Shown here: positions 1 to 5,153 of the stretch, one piece after another
How the letters are laid out: each line of letters starts with the position of its first letter
Numbering within the stretch: the stretch's first letter is position 1
Source of the DNA: Actinomycetota bacterium
GTDB lineage: Bacteria > Actinomycetota > Actinomycetes > Nanopelagicales > Nanopelagicaceae
DNA: 5,153 nucleotides
Assembly: GCA_009702205.1 (NCBI GenBank)
Contig: WLIM01000073.1
Span: forward strand, 1-5,153
Direction of reading: 5' to 3'
Made by a program: the position numbers and the translations under genes
The notes under the pieces: model-generated
Database searches by the model: none
The model's input: only the letters and a program-made list of their open reading frames with translations
Told to the model about the DNA's origin: nothing

Positions 1-1245
1 ATCCTCGCCCGCACTTACATGAAGCGCCGCAGTCAATTGACCTTCGAGTTTTAGCGCGACATCTAGGAACTTCGAATAATCGGCACGAACGATTACCGTA
101 GTTGGCCCGAAGTGCTCCTCGAGAAGTTCTTTATTCTTGAAAGCATCGGCCCAATCAACAATGAAAACAGTTGGACTTACGCCAAAGCCACCTTCAGTTG
201 CTTTGCCCGCAAATGTTTTTAGCACAGAACTCTTAGCTAATTCCGCAATAGCCGAAGTAAAACGATCGGCAATCCCCTTATTTAGAAGTGGCGCTACTGC
301 GATAGTTGAAAGATAGCTCTCTACTTCTGCTACGAAGACATCACCTTCAACACCAGTTGGAACTATCAAGATTCCTGGCTTTGTGCAGAATTGACCAGAC
401 CCTAGAGTCGCAGAATCAATCGCAGCTTTTGCGAGATCTGCTGCTTTCTCACTTAGCGCTTTTGGTGAGAAGAAAACTGGATTCAAGCTTCCCATTTCGG
501 CATAAACCGGAATCGGAACTTCACGCTTTGAACTGATATCCATCAAAATTTTTCCGACTTTTCCAGAACCGGTAAAACCAATTGCTGTTATATCTGGATG
601 GCTTGCAATCCAATGGGTAATTTCTGGATTAACACCTTCGACGAGCGCGAAAACATCGGCTGAGATTCCAACTTTTGCAAGACCGGCAACGACCGCCTTA
701 TGCATTTCGCGACAAGTATTTGGATGTGATGGATGAGCTTTAACAACTACTGGACAACCTGCAGCAAGTGCTGATGCGCTATCGCCACCGATTATTGAAA
801 ATGCGAATGGGAAATTGCTTGCAGCAAAGATACCTGCAACGCCAAGAGCCTGATTAGATTTTCTAATGTCAGGACGAGGTGCGGGAATCCAATTGGCATC
901 CGGGCGATCAATAATTGCTTGGTAATGCGCGCCAGATTCAACTAACTTAGCAAATTGTTCTAATTGAAAAACAGTTCTAGATAATTCACCAGTCAAACGA
1001 CCATTTGGCAAAGCAGTTTCGCGCATTGTTATTTCAATTAATTTCTCGCGAGCTGACTCAATTGATTCACCAATTGCACGAAGTGCGGCGGCTCGCTCTT
1101 TTGGAGTGGTATTTGCAAAAGTAGATTTAGTTGCGACAGCTTTTGAAATTAGACCAGCAACGTCAGATGCAGACATTTCGGGGATTTGATCCCCAAATGC
1201 ACTACCGGTTGTCGGGTCAATGGCTTGAAATGTCGATGCAGTCAT
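1..1245 (-). CDS. Aldehyde dehydrogenase (NADP+), alpha-ketoglutaric-semialdehyde dehydrogenase type, C-terminus cut by window edge
   Basis: This soluble cytosolic enzyme oxidises an aldehyde to a carboxylate with NAD(P)+. The visible 415 residues cover most of an Aldedh domain; relatives are usually about 500-525 residues, so roughly 100 C-terminal residues lie beyond base 1. Family marks seen: IDPTTG near residues 9-14; ASNFPFAFS at 142-150, containing the catalytic-site Asn144; GGDSASALAAGCPVVVKAHP at 153-172, which is characteristic of the KGSADH subgroup; FTGSGKVG at 224-231 (cofactor loop); AEMGSLNPVF at 249-258 with the general base Glu250; GQFCTKPG at 284-291 with the nucleophile Cys287. 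The closest subgroup oxidises 2,5-dioxopentanoate to 2-oxoglutarate in sugar-acid, pentose or hydroxyproline breakdown, but other aldehydes are possible. The start is constrained: an in-frame TAG lies at 1255-1257 with no other start codon between. No Shine-Dalgarno is present, which suggests a leaderless mRNA. It is divergent from the CoA-transferase gene. Family call is firm; substrate is inferred. Confidence 0.93.
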   Translation of the reverse strand, partial: MTASTFQAIDPTTGSAFGDQIPEMSASDVAGLISKAVATKSTFANTTPKERAAALRAIGESIESAREKLIEITMRETALPNGRLTGELSRTVFQLEQFAKLVESGAHYQAIIDRPDANWIPAPRPDIRKSNQALGVAGIFAASNFPFAFSIIGGDSASALAAGCPVVVKAHPSHPNTCREMHKAVVAGLAKVGISADVFALVEGVNPEITHWIASHPDITAIGFTGSGKVGKILMDISSKREVPIPVYAEMGSLNPVFFSPKALSEKAADLAKAAIDSATLGSGQFCTKPGILIVPTGVEGDVFVAEVESYLSTIAVAPLLNKGIADRFTSAIAELAKSSVLKTFAGKATEGGFGVSPTVFIVDWADAFKNKELLEEHFGPTTVIVRADYSKFLDVALKLEGQLTAALHVSAGED

Positions 1246-1251
1246 ATGCGA

Positions 1252-1257
1252 ACTCTA
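1252..1257 (-). promoter_or_regulatory. Candidate -10 box of a leaderless promoter for the aldehyde dehydrogenase gene
   Basis: Read on the minus strand the hexamer is TAGAGT, matching the actinobacterial TANNNT pattern. Six bases separate it from the A of the ATG at 1245, so the usual 7-base offset would place the transcription start on the start codon itself. The lack of any Shine-Dalgarno between them agrees with this. I see no good -35 hexamer at 16-19 bases upstream, so the assignment rests on the -10 box and the spacing. The hexamer also includes the in-frame TAG stop that limits the gene upstream. Confidence 0.5.
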
Positions 1258-1272
1258 GCGCGATAGGGCCAG

Positions 1273-1293
1273 CACTCGGGAACCGGGCGAGTG
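1273..1293. promoter_or_regulatory. Inverted repeat in the divergent control region, possible operator
   Basis: CACTCG at 1273-1278 and CGAGTG at 1288-1293 are perfect inverted copies separated by a 9-base GC-rich spacer. The repeat lies about 28-48 bases upstream of the predicted dehydrogenase transcription start and 29-49 bases upstream of the CoA-transferase ATG, so a bound regulator could affect both genes. It could instead be a hairpin in the 5' leader of the rightward mRNA. No regulator gene is visible in the window. A 6-bp arm can occur by chance. Confidence 0.35.
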
Positions 1294-1321
1294 ATGGGAT
1301 TCCAATCTGAAAGGATTAAGT

Positions 1322-2548
1322 ATGCGCACAATTTCATTAGCCGAATTCAAACGGGTGCTCCTGGATATTCCGGAGAACCCTCGCGTATTGGCATCAGGAA
1401 ATTTCGCTACCCCTACAACTCTTTTAACTGCCTTAGATGATGTTATTCCCAAATACACGCTGCATATGTTGAATGCCCAAGCAGGAATTCCTGATCGTGA
1501 AGGTGTGACATATGAAAGTGCATTTGTTGGTCCGGCTATGCGAAAGTCGCCTCGCTTAAATTACGTACCTTCTCGCCTTAGTTTATTGCCCGTCCTAATT
1601 CGAGATCATCTAATTCCTGATGTGGTCTTAATTCATACTTCATCACGCAGATTCGATACGGTATCCCTTGGTACTGAAGTTAACATTTTGCCTGCTGCAA
1701 TTGAAACTGTAAGAGCTCGCGGCGGAATAGTTGTGGCTCAAGCTAATAAAAATATGCCTTATACATATGGTGACGCTCAAATTTATGAAAATGAAATAGA
1801 TTTTCTTATCGAAGTAGATGAGCCACTTTTAGAGCACCATCCAAGACCGCTAACTCCAATTGCAAAAGCAATTGGTTCGAAAATCGCAGAACTTGTTAAA
1901 GATTCCTCGACGCTTCAAATGGGAATCGGAGCTGTACCTGATGCTGTGCTTGAACTTTTGCAGAATAGAAGCGGATTACGAGTTTGGACCGAAATGTTTA
2001 GTGATGGCGTTTTAAACCTACATAAGGTTGGCGCATTAGATGATGAAGTTCCAATTACTGCATCTTTCGTCTTTGGCTCGCGTGAACTTTATGACTGGCT
2101 AAATTTGAATCGTAAAGTACAGATGCTGCGCACCGAAAAAACAAATGATCCAAGCTTGATTGCAAAGCAGGCACGTATGACTTCAGTGAATGCGGCGCTG
2201 CAAGTTGATTTGTATGACCAAGCAAATGCTTCAAGAGTTAATGGTGTTATCCACTCGGGTTTTGGTGGCTCGACTGATTTTATTGTTGGCGCCTTGCATT
2301 CCCGAGGTGGTCACTCCTTTATTGCACTTCCGTCATGGCATAAGAACACCAATAAATCTACGATTGTTCCGATGATTGAATCTGCGGTTACCAGCTTTCA
2401 ACATTCATATGTTGTTACTGAAAACGGCGTGGCAAAGTGTTTTGGAAAATCTCAGACTGAGCAAGCGCAGAACATAATAAATTTTGCAGCTCATGTTGAT
2501 GCTCGTGAAGAACTTTCAATGGCGGCTAAGTCGATGGGACTTTTCTAA
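1322..2548 (+). CDS. Acetyl-CoA hydrolase/CoA-transferase family protein (4-hydroxybutyrate CoA-transferase-like)
   Basis: Members of this cytosolic family move CoA between acyl groups through an enzyme-glutamyl-CoA thioester; examples use acetate, succinate, propionate, butyrate or 4-hydroxybutyrate. The 408 residues form a complete two-part protein: an N-terminal AcetylCoA_hydro-type half (about 1-185) and a C-terminal half (about 195-405). WTEMFSDG at 222-229 carries the likely catalytic Glu224. SGFGGSTDF at 312-320 is the glycine-rich CoA-site motif, followed by SFIALPS (332-338) and the closing block VVTENGVA (364-371) with VDAREEL (392-398). Odd point: the segment before SLGTEVN (115-121) reads SSRRFDTV, where many relatives have a P-D-x-x-G pattern. 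The ATG is supported by AAAGGA at 1310-1315, six bases upstream. The gene diverges from the dehydrogenase and its TAA lies 4 bases from the prmC stop. Family is secure; acyl substrate cannot be read from sequence. The length is slightly short of the roughly 430 residues common in relatives. Confidence 0.92.
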   Translation: MRTISLAEFKRVLLDIPENPRVLASGNFATPTTLLTALDDVIPKYTLHMLNAQAGIPDREGVTYESAFVGPAMRKSPRLNYVPSRLSLLPVLIRDHLIPDVVLIHTSSRRFDTVSLGTEVNILPAAIETVRARGGIVVAQANKNMPYTYGDAQIYENEIDFLIEVDEPLLEHHPRPLTPIAKAIGSKIAELVKDSSTLQMGIGAVPDAVLELLQNRSGLRVWTEMFSDGVLNLHKVGALDDEVPITASFVFGSRELYDWLNLNRKVQMLRTEKTNDPSLIAKQARMTSVNAALQVDLYDQANASRVNGVIHSGFGGSTDFIVGALHSRGGHSFIALPSWHKNTNKSTIVPMIESAVTSFQHSYVVTENGVAKCFGKSQTEQAQNIINFAAHVDAREELSMAAKSMGLF

Positions 2549-2552
2549 ACCA

Positions 2553-3398
2553 TTACTTGCGGCGTGCTGTTGTGAATCTAGGTCGATCGGTTAAATCTTT
2601 ATGTAGCGCAATTGTTTCAAAGTTTGCTGTTAATTCACTAGCAATTAGCGGACCTTGGAGTTCATTATGTTCGATAGCAAAGAGACCGCCTGGTTTTAAT
2701 AATCTGGCTGCGGCCGCAATAAATTGGTTTGGGGTGCTCATTCCGTTTGCCGGTCCTCCAAATAGCGCTTCAGCAGGTTCAAAATTTAACTCTTGTGGAA
2801 TTTGCGCGCCATCTGGCAAGTAAGGCGGATTGGCAACAACAACATCACACTTAACACCCTCGAGTGCATCTGATACATCACCTTGTACTACTCGAACATT
2901 CACATCGTGCTTTGCAATATTTTTCTGCAACCAGGCAATTGCTTCACTTGATTTTTCAACAGCAACTACATGAACTATCTTTTTTCCAGCTGTTTCAGAT
3001 GCAATAGATATTGCTATCGCGCCTGAACCTGATCCAAGATCAACAAGACTTACCGGATCGGCAAAGGTATTTAGTTGGTGTAAAACTTCATCAACCAAGC
3101 TCTCGGTTTCAGGTCTTGGAATTAAAACACCTGCACCTACTTCATATTCGAGATATCTAAATGGCGCACTTCCAATAATGTATTGGGCAGGTTTTCCAGT
3201 TAGCCGTTCGGCAATTGCTTGATTGTAAATTTCGCTAGTTTCAATGGCTTGCTCATCAGTTAGTTCAATAACTCGCCCATGGAGTTCCATACGATTAACA
3301 CCTAGAGCATGAGCTAATAGAAGTTCGGCTTCAACTGGTGCAATATTTTTCGTAGCAAGTTGGTCTTTACCCAACTTCAAAAGATCTTTAACGATCAC
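2553..3398 (-). CDS. prmC: Release factor glutamine N5-methyltransferase PrmC (HemK family)
   Basis: PrmC uses S-adenosylmethionine to methylate the side-chain amide of the glutamine in the GGQ motif of release factors RF1 and RF2, which raises termination efficiency. The 281-residue product matches the usual length (E. coli about 277). An N-terminal helical release-factor-binding domain covers about 1-75, with GKPAQYIIGSAPF at 68-80 and VLIPRPETE at 91-99. The Rossmann-type methyltransferase domain follows, with SAM motif I VDLGSGSGAIA at 119-129, an acidic residue at the end of strand 2 (Glu148) and the signature NPPY at 190-193 that holds the target glutamine amide. The start is GTG; it overlaps the last 11 bases of prfA and has no clear Shine-Dalgarno, which points to translational coupling. 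The next in-frame Met is residue 37, too late to keep the N-terminal domain. Its substrate RF1 is the neighbouring upstream gene. Confidence 0.97.
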   Translation of the reverse strand: MIVKDLLKLGKDQLATKNIAPVEAELLLAHALGVNRMELHGRVIELTDEQAIETSEIYNQAIAERLTGKPAQYIIGSAPFRYLEYEVGAGVLIPRPETESLVDEVLHQLNTFADPVSLVDLGSGSGAIAISIASETAGKKIVHVVAVEKSSEAIAWLQKNIAKHDVNVRVVQGDVSDALEGVKCDVVVANPPYLPDGAQIPQELNFEPAEALFGGPANGMSTPNQFIAAAARLLKPGGLFAIEHNELQGPLIASELTANFETIALHKDLTDRPRFTTARRK

Positions 3399-4485
3399 CT
3401 GATGCCAATTTCGCAGTTTTATCAGCTTCTAGAAGCGCTTCGATAACTGGATCTAAATCACCGTTTAACACCGCATCCAAGTTATTTGATTTGAAGTTAA
3501 CTCGATGATCACTCAAACGATTCTCTGGGAAGTTATAAGTTCTAATTCGCTCGGATCTATCGACAGTACGGACCTGTGATTTGCGAGCTGCCATAGCTTC
3601 GGCATCTGCTTGTTCTTGGGCGTGGGCCAATAAACGCGCACGCAAGATACGCATCGCAGATTCCTTATTTTGTAATTGTGATTTTTCATTCTGACATGAA
3701 ACAACTACACCAGTTGGAATGTGTGTAATACGCACCGCAGAGTCAGTTGTGTTAACTGATTGGCCGCCTGGGCCGGAAGAGCGATAAACATCGATACGAA
3801 GATCTTGTTGACGAATTTCTACATCAACTTCATCTGCTTCAGCCAGGATCAATACGCCTGCTGCTGATGTGTGGATGCGACCTTGTGATTCGGTTTCTGG
3901 AACGCGTTGCACGCGATGGACTCCGCCTTCAAACTTTAACTTTGCATATGGTGATTTTCCTGGCTCGGCTACACCTTTTGATTTAACAGCCATTGAAATT
4001 TCTTTATATCCACCCATTTCAGAGTCGGCATAATCAATAATTTCTGTCTTCCAACCTTGGCGTTCTGCAAAGCGTTGATACATGCGGAGTAAGTCGCCAG
4101 CAAATAGCGCAGATTCATCGCCGCCAGCGCCAGCTTTAATTTCTAAAATAACATCACGATCATCATTAGGGTCACGAGGAAGAAGTAATTCTTCGAGTGC
4201 GGTTTCAGTTTCTTGCAACTTAGCTTCGAGTGCCGGAATTTCGGATGCAAATTCTGCATCATCTGCAGCCATCTCTTTACCTGCTGCTAAATCTTCTGTC
4301 GCCAACTTCCATGCGCGATATCCCGCGATAACAGGTCCAAGTTGGGCATAACGCTTTCCAAGTTGTCGAGCTTTACCTTGATCCGAGTGAATCGAAGGAT
4401 CTGCCATTTCTTTCTCTAAAACATCGTATTCCGCTAAAAGCGCATGGACGGATGCAAAGCGATCAGGTGTCATTTCTGTTGCCAT
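3388..4485 (-). CDS. prfA: Peptide chain release factor 1 (RF1)
   Basis: RF1 recognises UAA and UAG in the ribosomal A site and triggers peptide release. The 365 residues match the family (about 360). An N-terminal helical domain covers about 1-110 and is followed by the PCRF region. The tripeptide anticodon region reads RVQRVPETESQGRIHTSA (191-208), with P196-E197-T198 in the P-x-T position that marks RF1; RF2 has SPF. The peptidyl-transferase-centre loop SSGPGGQSVNTTDSAVR (236-252) contains G240-G241-Q242; Gln242 is the predicted PrmC methylation site. NEKSQLQNKESAM at 266-278 and RIRTYNFPENRLSDHR at 313-328 are further conserved blocks. Start choice: Met1 sits 5 bases after a strong GGAGGA, whereas Met5 would be 17 bases away. 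The gene follows rpmE after a terminator, so it probably has its own promoter or depends on readthrough; I could not identify a convincing -10 box in the AT-rich gap. prmC follows with an 11-base overlap. Confidence 0.98.
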   Translation of the reverse strand: MATEMTPDRFASVHALLAEYDVLEKEMADPSIHSDQGKARQLGKRYAQLGPVIAGYRAWKLATEDLAAGKEMAADDAEFASEIPALEAKLQETETALEELLLPRDPNDDRDVILEIKAGAGGDESALFAGDLLRMYQRFAERQGWKTEIIDYADSEMGGYKEISMAVKSKGVAEPGKSPYAKLKFEGGVHRVQRVPETESQGRIHTSAAGVLILAEADEVDVEIRQQDLRIDVYRSSGPGGQSVNTTDSAVRITHIPTGVVVSCQNEKSQLQNKESAMRILRARLLAHAQEQADAEAMAARKSQVRTVDRSERIRTYNFPENRLSDHRVNFKSNNLDAVLNGDLDPVIEALLEADKTAKLASGDR

Positions 4486-4490
4486 TTGCT

Positions 4491-4496
4491 TCCTCC
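4491..4496 (-). promoter_or_regulatory. Shine-Dalgarno of prfA
   Basis: On the minus strand this reads GGAGGA, a near-perfect anti-16S complement, five bases before the ATG at 4485. It decides between two in-frame ATG codons (residues 1 and 5) in favour of the first. It is stronger than the sites seen at the other starts in this window. Confidence 0.8.
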
Positions 4497-4532
4497 ATTT
4501 CTTCGCTAATGCACATAATTAAATATCTAAAT

Positions 4533-4585
4533 CAAATAAAAAAGACCGCAGGTAATCACACGAGGTGAAAACATTGCGGTCTTTT
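4533..4585 (-). terminator. Rho-independent terminator after rpmE
   Basis: AAAAGACCGCA at 4540-4550 pairs perfectly over 11 bp with TGCGGTCTTTT at 4575-4585. Read on the minus strand, the stem is followed by a T-rich run (TTTTTTATTTG, starting inside the stem end), as expected for transcripts leaving rpmE, whose stop is 8 bases upstream. The 24-base loop is long, but it can form a second small stem, TCAC (4556-4559) with GTGA (4565-4568). Because it stands between rpmE and prfA, it should separate or attenuate these two transcription units. Confidence 0.85.
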
Positions 4586-4592
4586 AAGAAAG

Positions 4593-4808
4593 CTAGTTAG
4601 TTGTTGCTGCTCCGAAACGCTTTTCGAACTTGGCTACGCGGCCACCTGTATCGAGAATACGTTGCTTGCCGGTGTAGAACGGATGGCATACTGAACAAAC
4701 TTCAACATAGATTGAACCTGACTCTTTTGTGCTGCGGGTTGTGAATACTTCACCGCAACCACAAGTTACTTTGGTCTCTACGTAATTTGGATGAATCTCG
4801 TTCTTCAT
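4593..4808 (-). CDS. rpmE: 50S ribosomal protein L31, zinc-binding type
   Basis: L31 is a small protein of the large ribosomal subunit that bridges to the 30S head at the central protuberance. The 71 residues match the usual length of about 70. The N-terminal MKNEIHPNY block is family-typical. Cysteines 16, 18, 38 and 41 (in CGC and CSVC) form the zinc site that defines the C+ paralogue, in contrast to the zinc-free type made under zinc starvation. HPFYTGKQ at 42-49 and GGRVAKFEKRFG at 55-66 complete the family pattern. The start is supported by AGGAG at 4818-4822, nine bases upstream. The stop is TAG, which only RF1, encoded just downstream, reads. It lies between rho and prfA as in many Actinomycetota and is followed by a strong terminator. 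Its leader holds a stem-loop that may act in autoregulation. Confidence 0.98.
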   Translation of the reverse strand: MKNEIHPNYVETKVTCGCGEVFTTRSTKESGSIYVEVCSVCHPFYTGKQRILDTGGRVAKFEKRFGAATTN

Positions 4809-4829
4809 GTTTCTTATCTCCTAGGTTTG

Positions 4830-4858
4830 ACTGGATCGGTCGGAAACCGTGAACCAGT
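4830..4858 (-). promoter_or_regulatory. Stem-loop in rpmE 5' leader, candidate L31 autoregulatory element
   Basis: In plus-strand terms ACTGG (4830-4834) pairs with CCAGT (4854-4858), and CGGT (4837-4840) pairs with ACCG (4846-4849). They enclose a 5-base loop, with an asymmetric internal loop (2 and 4 bases) between the two stems. The element ends 7 bases before the rpmE Shine-Dalgarno. An alternative pairing joins GGTTT of the loop side with AAACC beside the Shine-Dalgarno (plus-strand GGTTT at 4824-4828 with AAACC at 4844-4848), so a switch affecting ribosome access is possible. Ribosomal-protein leaders have been described upstream of L31 genes in Actinobacteria; whether this one matches that consensus I cannot test here. 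Confidence 0.45.
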
Positions 4859-4868
4859 GCGAGGTTGA

Positions 4869-4898
4869 AGGATAGCCCGATGGGGCCACTTTTCTGAA
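4869..4898 (-). promoter_or_regulatory. Candidate promoter for rpmE
   Basis: On the minus strand a TANNNT-type -10 hexamer TATCCT (4869-4874) lies 18 bases after TTCAGA (4893-4898), which matches 4 of 6 bases of the -35 consensus. Transcription would start near 4862 and give a leader of about 54 bases that includes the stem-loop just before the Shine-Dalgarno. No T-tailed terminator is visible between rho and rpmE, so readthrough from rho is also likely. Confidence 0.35.
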
Positions 4899-4912
4899 AT
4901 TACCTGAAATTA
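4894..4912. repeat. Short tandem direct repeat in the rho-rpmE gap
   Basis: CTGAAATTA occurs at 4894-4902 and again at 4904-4912, a period of 10 bases, which places both copies on the same face of the helix. It starts 5 bases downstream of the rho stop codon and overlaps the possible -35 box of rpmE. It may be a regulator site or a chance duplication. Confidence 0.5.
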
Positions 4913-4916
4913 ACCC

Positions 4917-5153
4917 TTAATTTCCGTTCGCTGAGGTTCCGCCTTCAGATGTTGTGGTCTTCTGGATTTGCATCAAGAACTCCACGTTGGACTTTGTGCC
5001 CTTCATCTTTTCAAGCAGAAGCTCTAGTGCTTGTTGTGGCTCTAGTGCATGAAGCACGCGACGTAGACGCCAAACAATATTTAGCTCTTCAGTTCCCATA
5101 AGGATTTCTTCCTTACGAGTACCAGATGCAACAACATCAACTGCAGGGAAAAT
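4917..5153 (-). CDS. rho: Transcription termination factor Rho, C-terminal end (start outside window)
   Basis: Rho is a hexameric RNA-dependent ATPase that ends transcription. Only the last 78 residues are in the window; the reading frame is open to the right edge, so the Met encoded at 5097-5099 is internal and not the start. The fragment begins IFPAVDVVASGTRKEEIL, matching the conserved Rho stretch where E. coli has FPAIDYNRSGTRKEELL, and continues with WRLRRVLHALEPQQALELLL and the actinobacterial-looking MKGTKSNVEFLMQIQKT. A short low-complexity tail (TTTSEGGTSANGN) ends at a TAA codon. The RNA-binding domain and Walker motifs lie beyond the window. It is the first gene seen of the minus-strand rho-rpmE-prfA-prmC cluster. 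Confidence 0.97.
   Translation of the reverse strand: MFPAVDVVASGTRKEEILMGTEELNIVWRLRRVLHALEPQQALELLLEKMKGTKSNVEFLMQIQKTTTSEGGTSANGN

Noticed and set aside
306..536. Plus-strand open frame of 76 codons
   Set aside because: It lies entirely inside the aldehyde dehydrogenase gene on the other strand and its product resembles no family I recognise.
1243..1248. CATATG palindrome at the dehydrogenase start
   Set aside because: A six-base palindrome that includes the start codon is likely chance.
1255..1458. Minus-strand open frame of 67 codons over the divergent region and the start of the CoA-transferase gene
   Set aside because: It is antisense to a well-supported gene, crosses the shared control region and shows no recognisable protein pattern.
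2190..2375. Plus-strand open frame of 61 codons inside the CoA-transferase gene
   Set aside because: It is an out-of-frame shadow of a gene whose own frame has clear family motifs.
2557..2823. Plus-strand open frame of 88 codons opposite prmC
   Set aside because: It is antisense to the conserved NPPY-containing part of prmC and shows no family likeness.
3513..3704. Minus-strand open frame of 63 codons inside prfA
   Set aside because: It is on the same strand but in a different frame from the GGQ-domain coding sequence of prfA, with no support.
4082..4351. Plus-strand open frame of 89 codons, rich in Ser and Ala, opposite prfA
   Set aside because: The low-complexity composition is what the reverse of an Ala/Glu-rich helical region gives; prfA is certain.
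4497..4540. AT-rich stretch considered as the prfA promoter
   Set aside because: No TANNNT hexamer with a matching -35 at proper spacing could be found, so no promoter is claimed.
4876..4889. Short GC hairpin GCCC/GGGC considered as a rho terminator
   Set aside because: The stem is only 4-5 bp and no T-run follows on the minus strand, so it does not fit an intrinsic terminator.

Overview
The window looks like chromosomal DNA of an actinomycete (Actinomycetota) with unusually moderate GC for that phylum, in the mid-40s percent by rough counting of a few lines. The gene order rho-rpmE-prfA-prmC on the minus strand is typical of Actinomycetota, and the end of Rho reads like actinobacterial Rho. 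Low GC, small gaps and overlapping genes suggest a streamlined freshwater lineage such as Nanopelagicales (acI group). That placement is inference and not proven by the sequence.

Right half (2553-5153, all minus strand): the C-terminal end of rho (cut by the window edge), then rpmE (zinc-type ribosomal protein L31), an intrinsic terminator, prfA (peptide chain release factor 1) and prmC (the methyltransferase that modifies the release-factor GGQ glutamine). prfA and prmC overlap by 11 bases, so substrate and modifying enzyme are translationally linked. The rho-rpmE gap holds a possible promoter and a stem-loop just upstream of the rpmE Shine-Dalgarno, a layout expected for an L31 autoregulatory leader.

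Left half (1-2548): two metabolic genes diverge from a 76-base control region. Leftward is an NADP-type aldehyde dehydrogenase of the alpha-ketoglutarate-semialdehyde dehydrogenase type, missing its C-terminus at the window edge. Rightward is a complete acetyl-CoA hydrolase/CoA-transferase family protein. The dehydrogenase appears to be leaderless: an in-frame stop lies just upstream, there is no Shine-Dalgarno, and a TAGAGT -10 box is spaced so that transcription would begin at the A of the ATG. A perfect 6-bp inverted repeat sits in the shared control region. The CoA-transferase gene meets prmC tail to tail with only 4 bases between stop codons.

No RNA genes, insertion sequences, CRISPR arrays or phage genes were seen. 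No gap longer than 300 bases lacks a gene. I found no strong candidate for a new multi-gene system. The points most worth following are the divergent dehydrogenase/CoA-transferase pair with its shared control region, and the rpmE leader.
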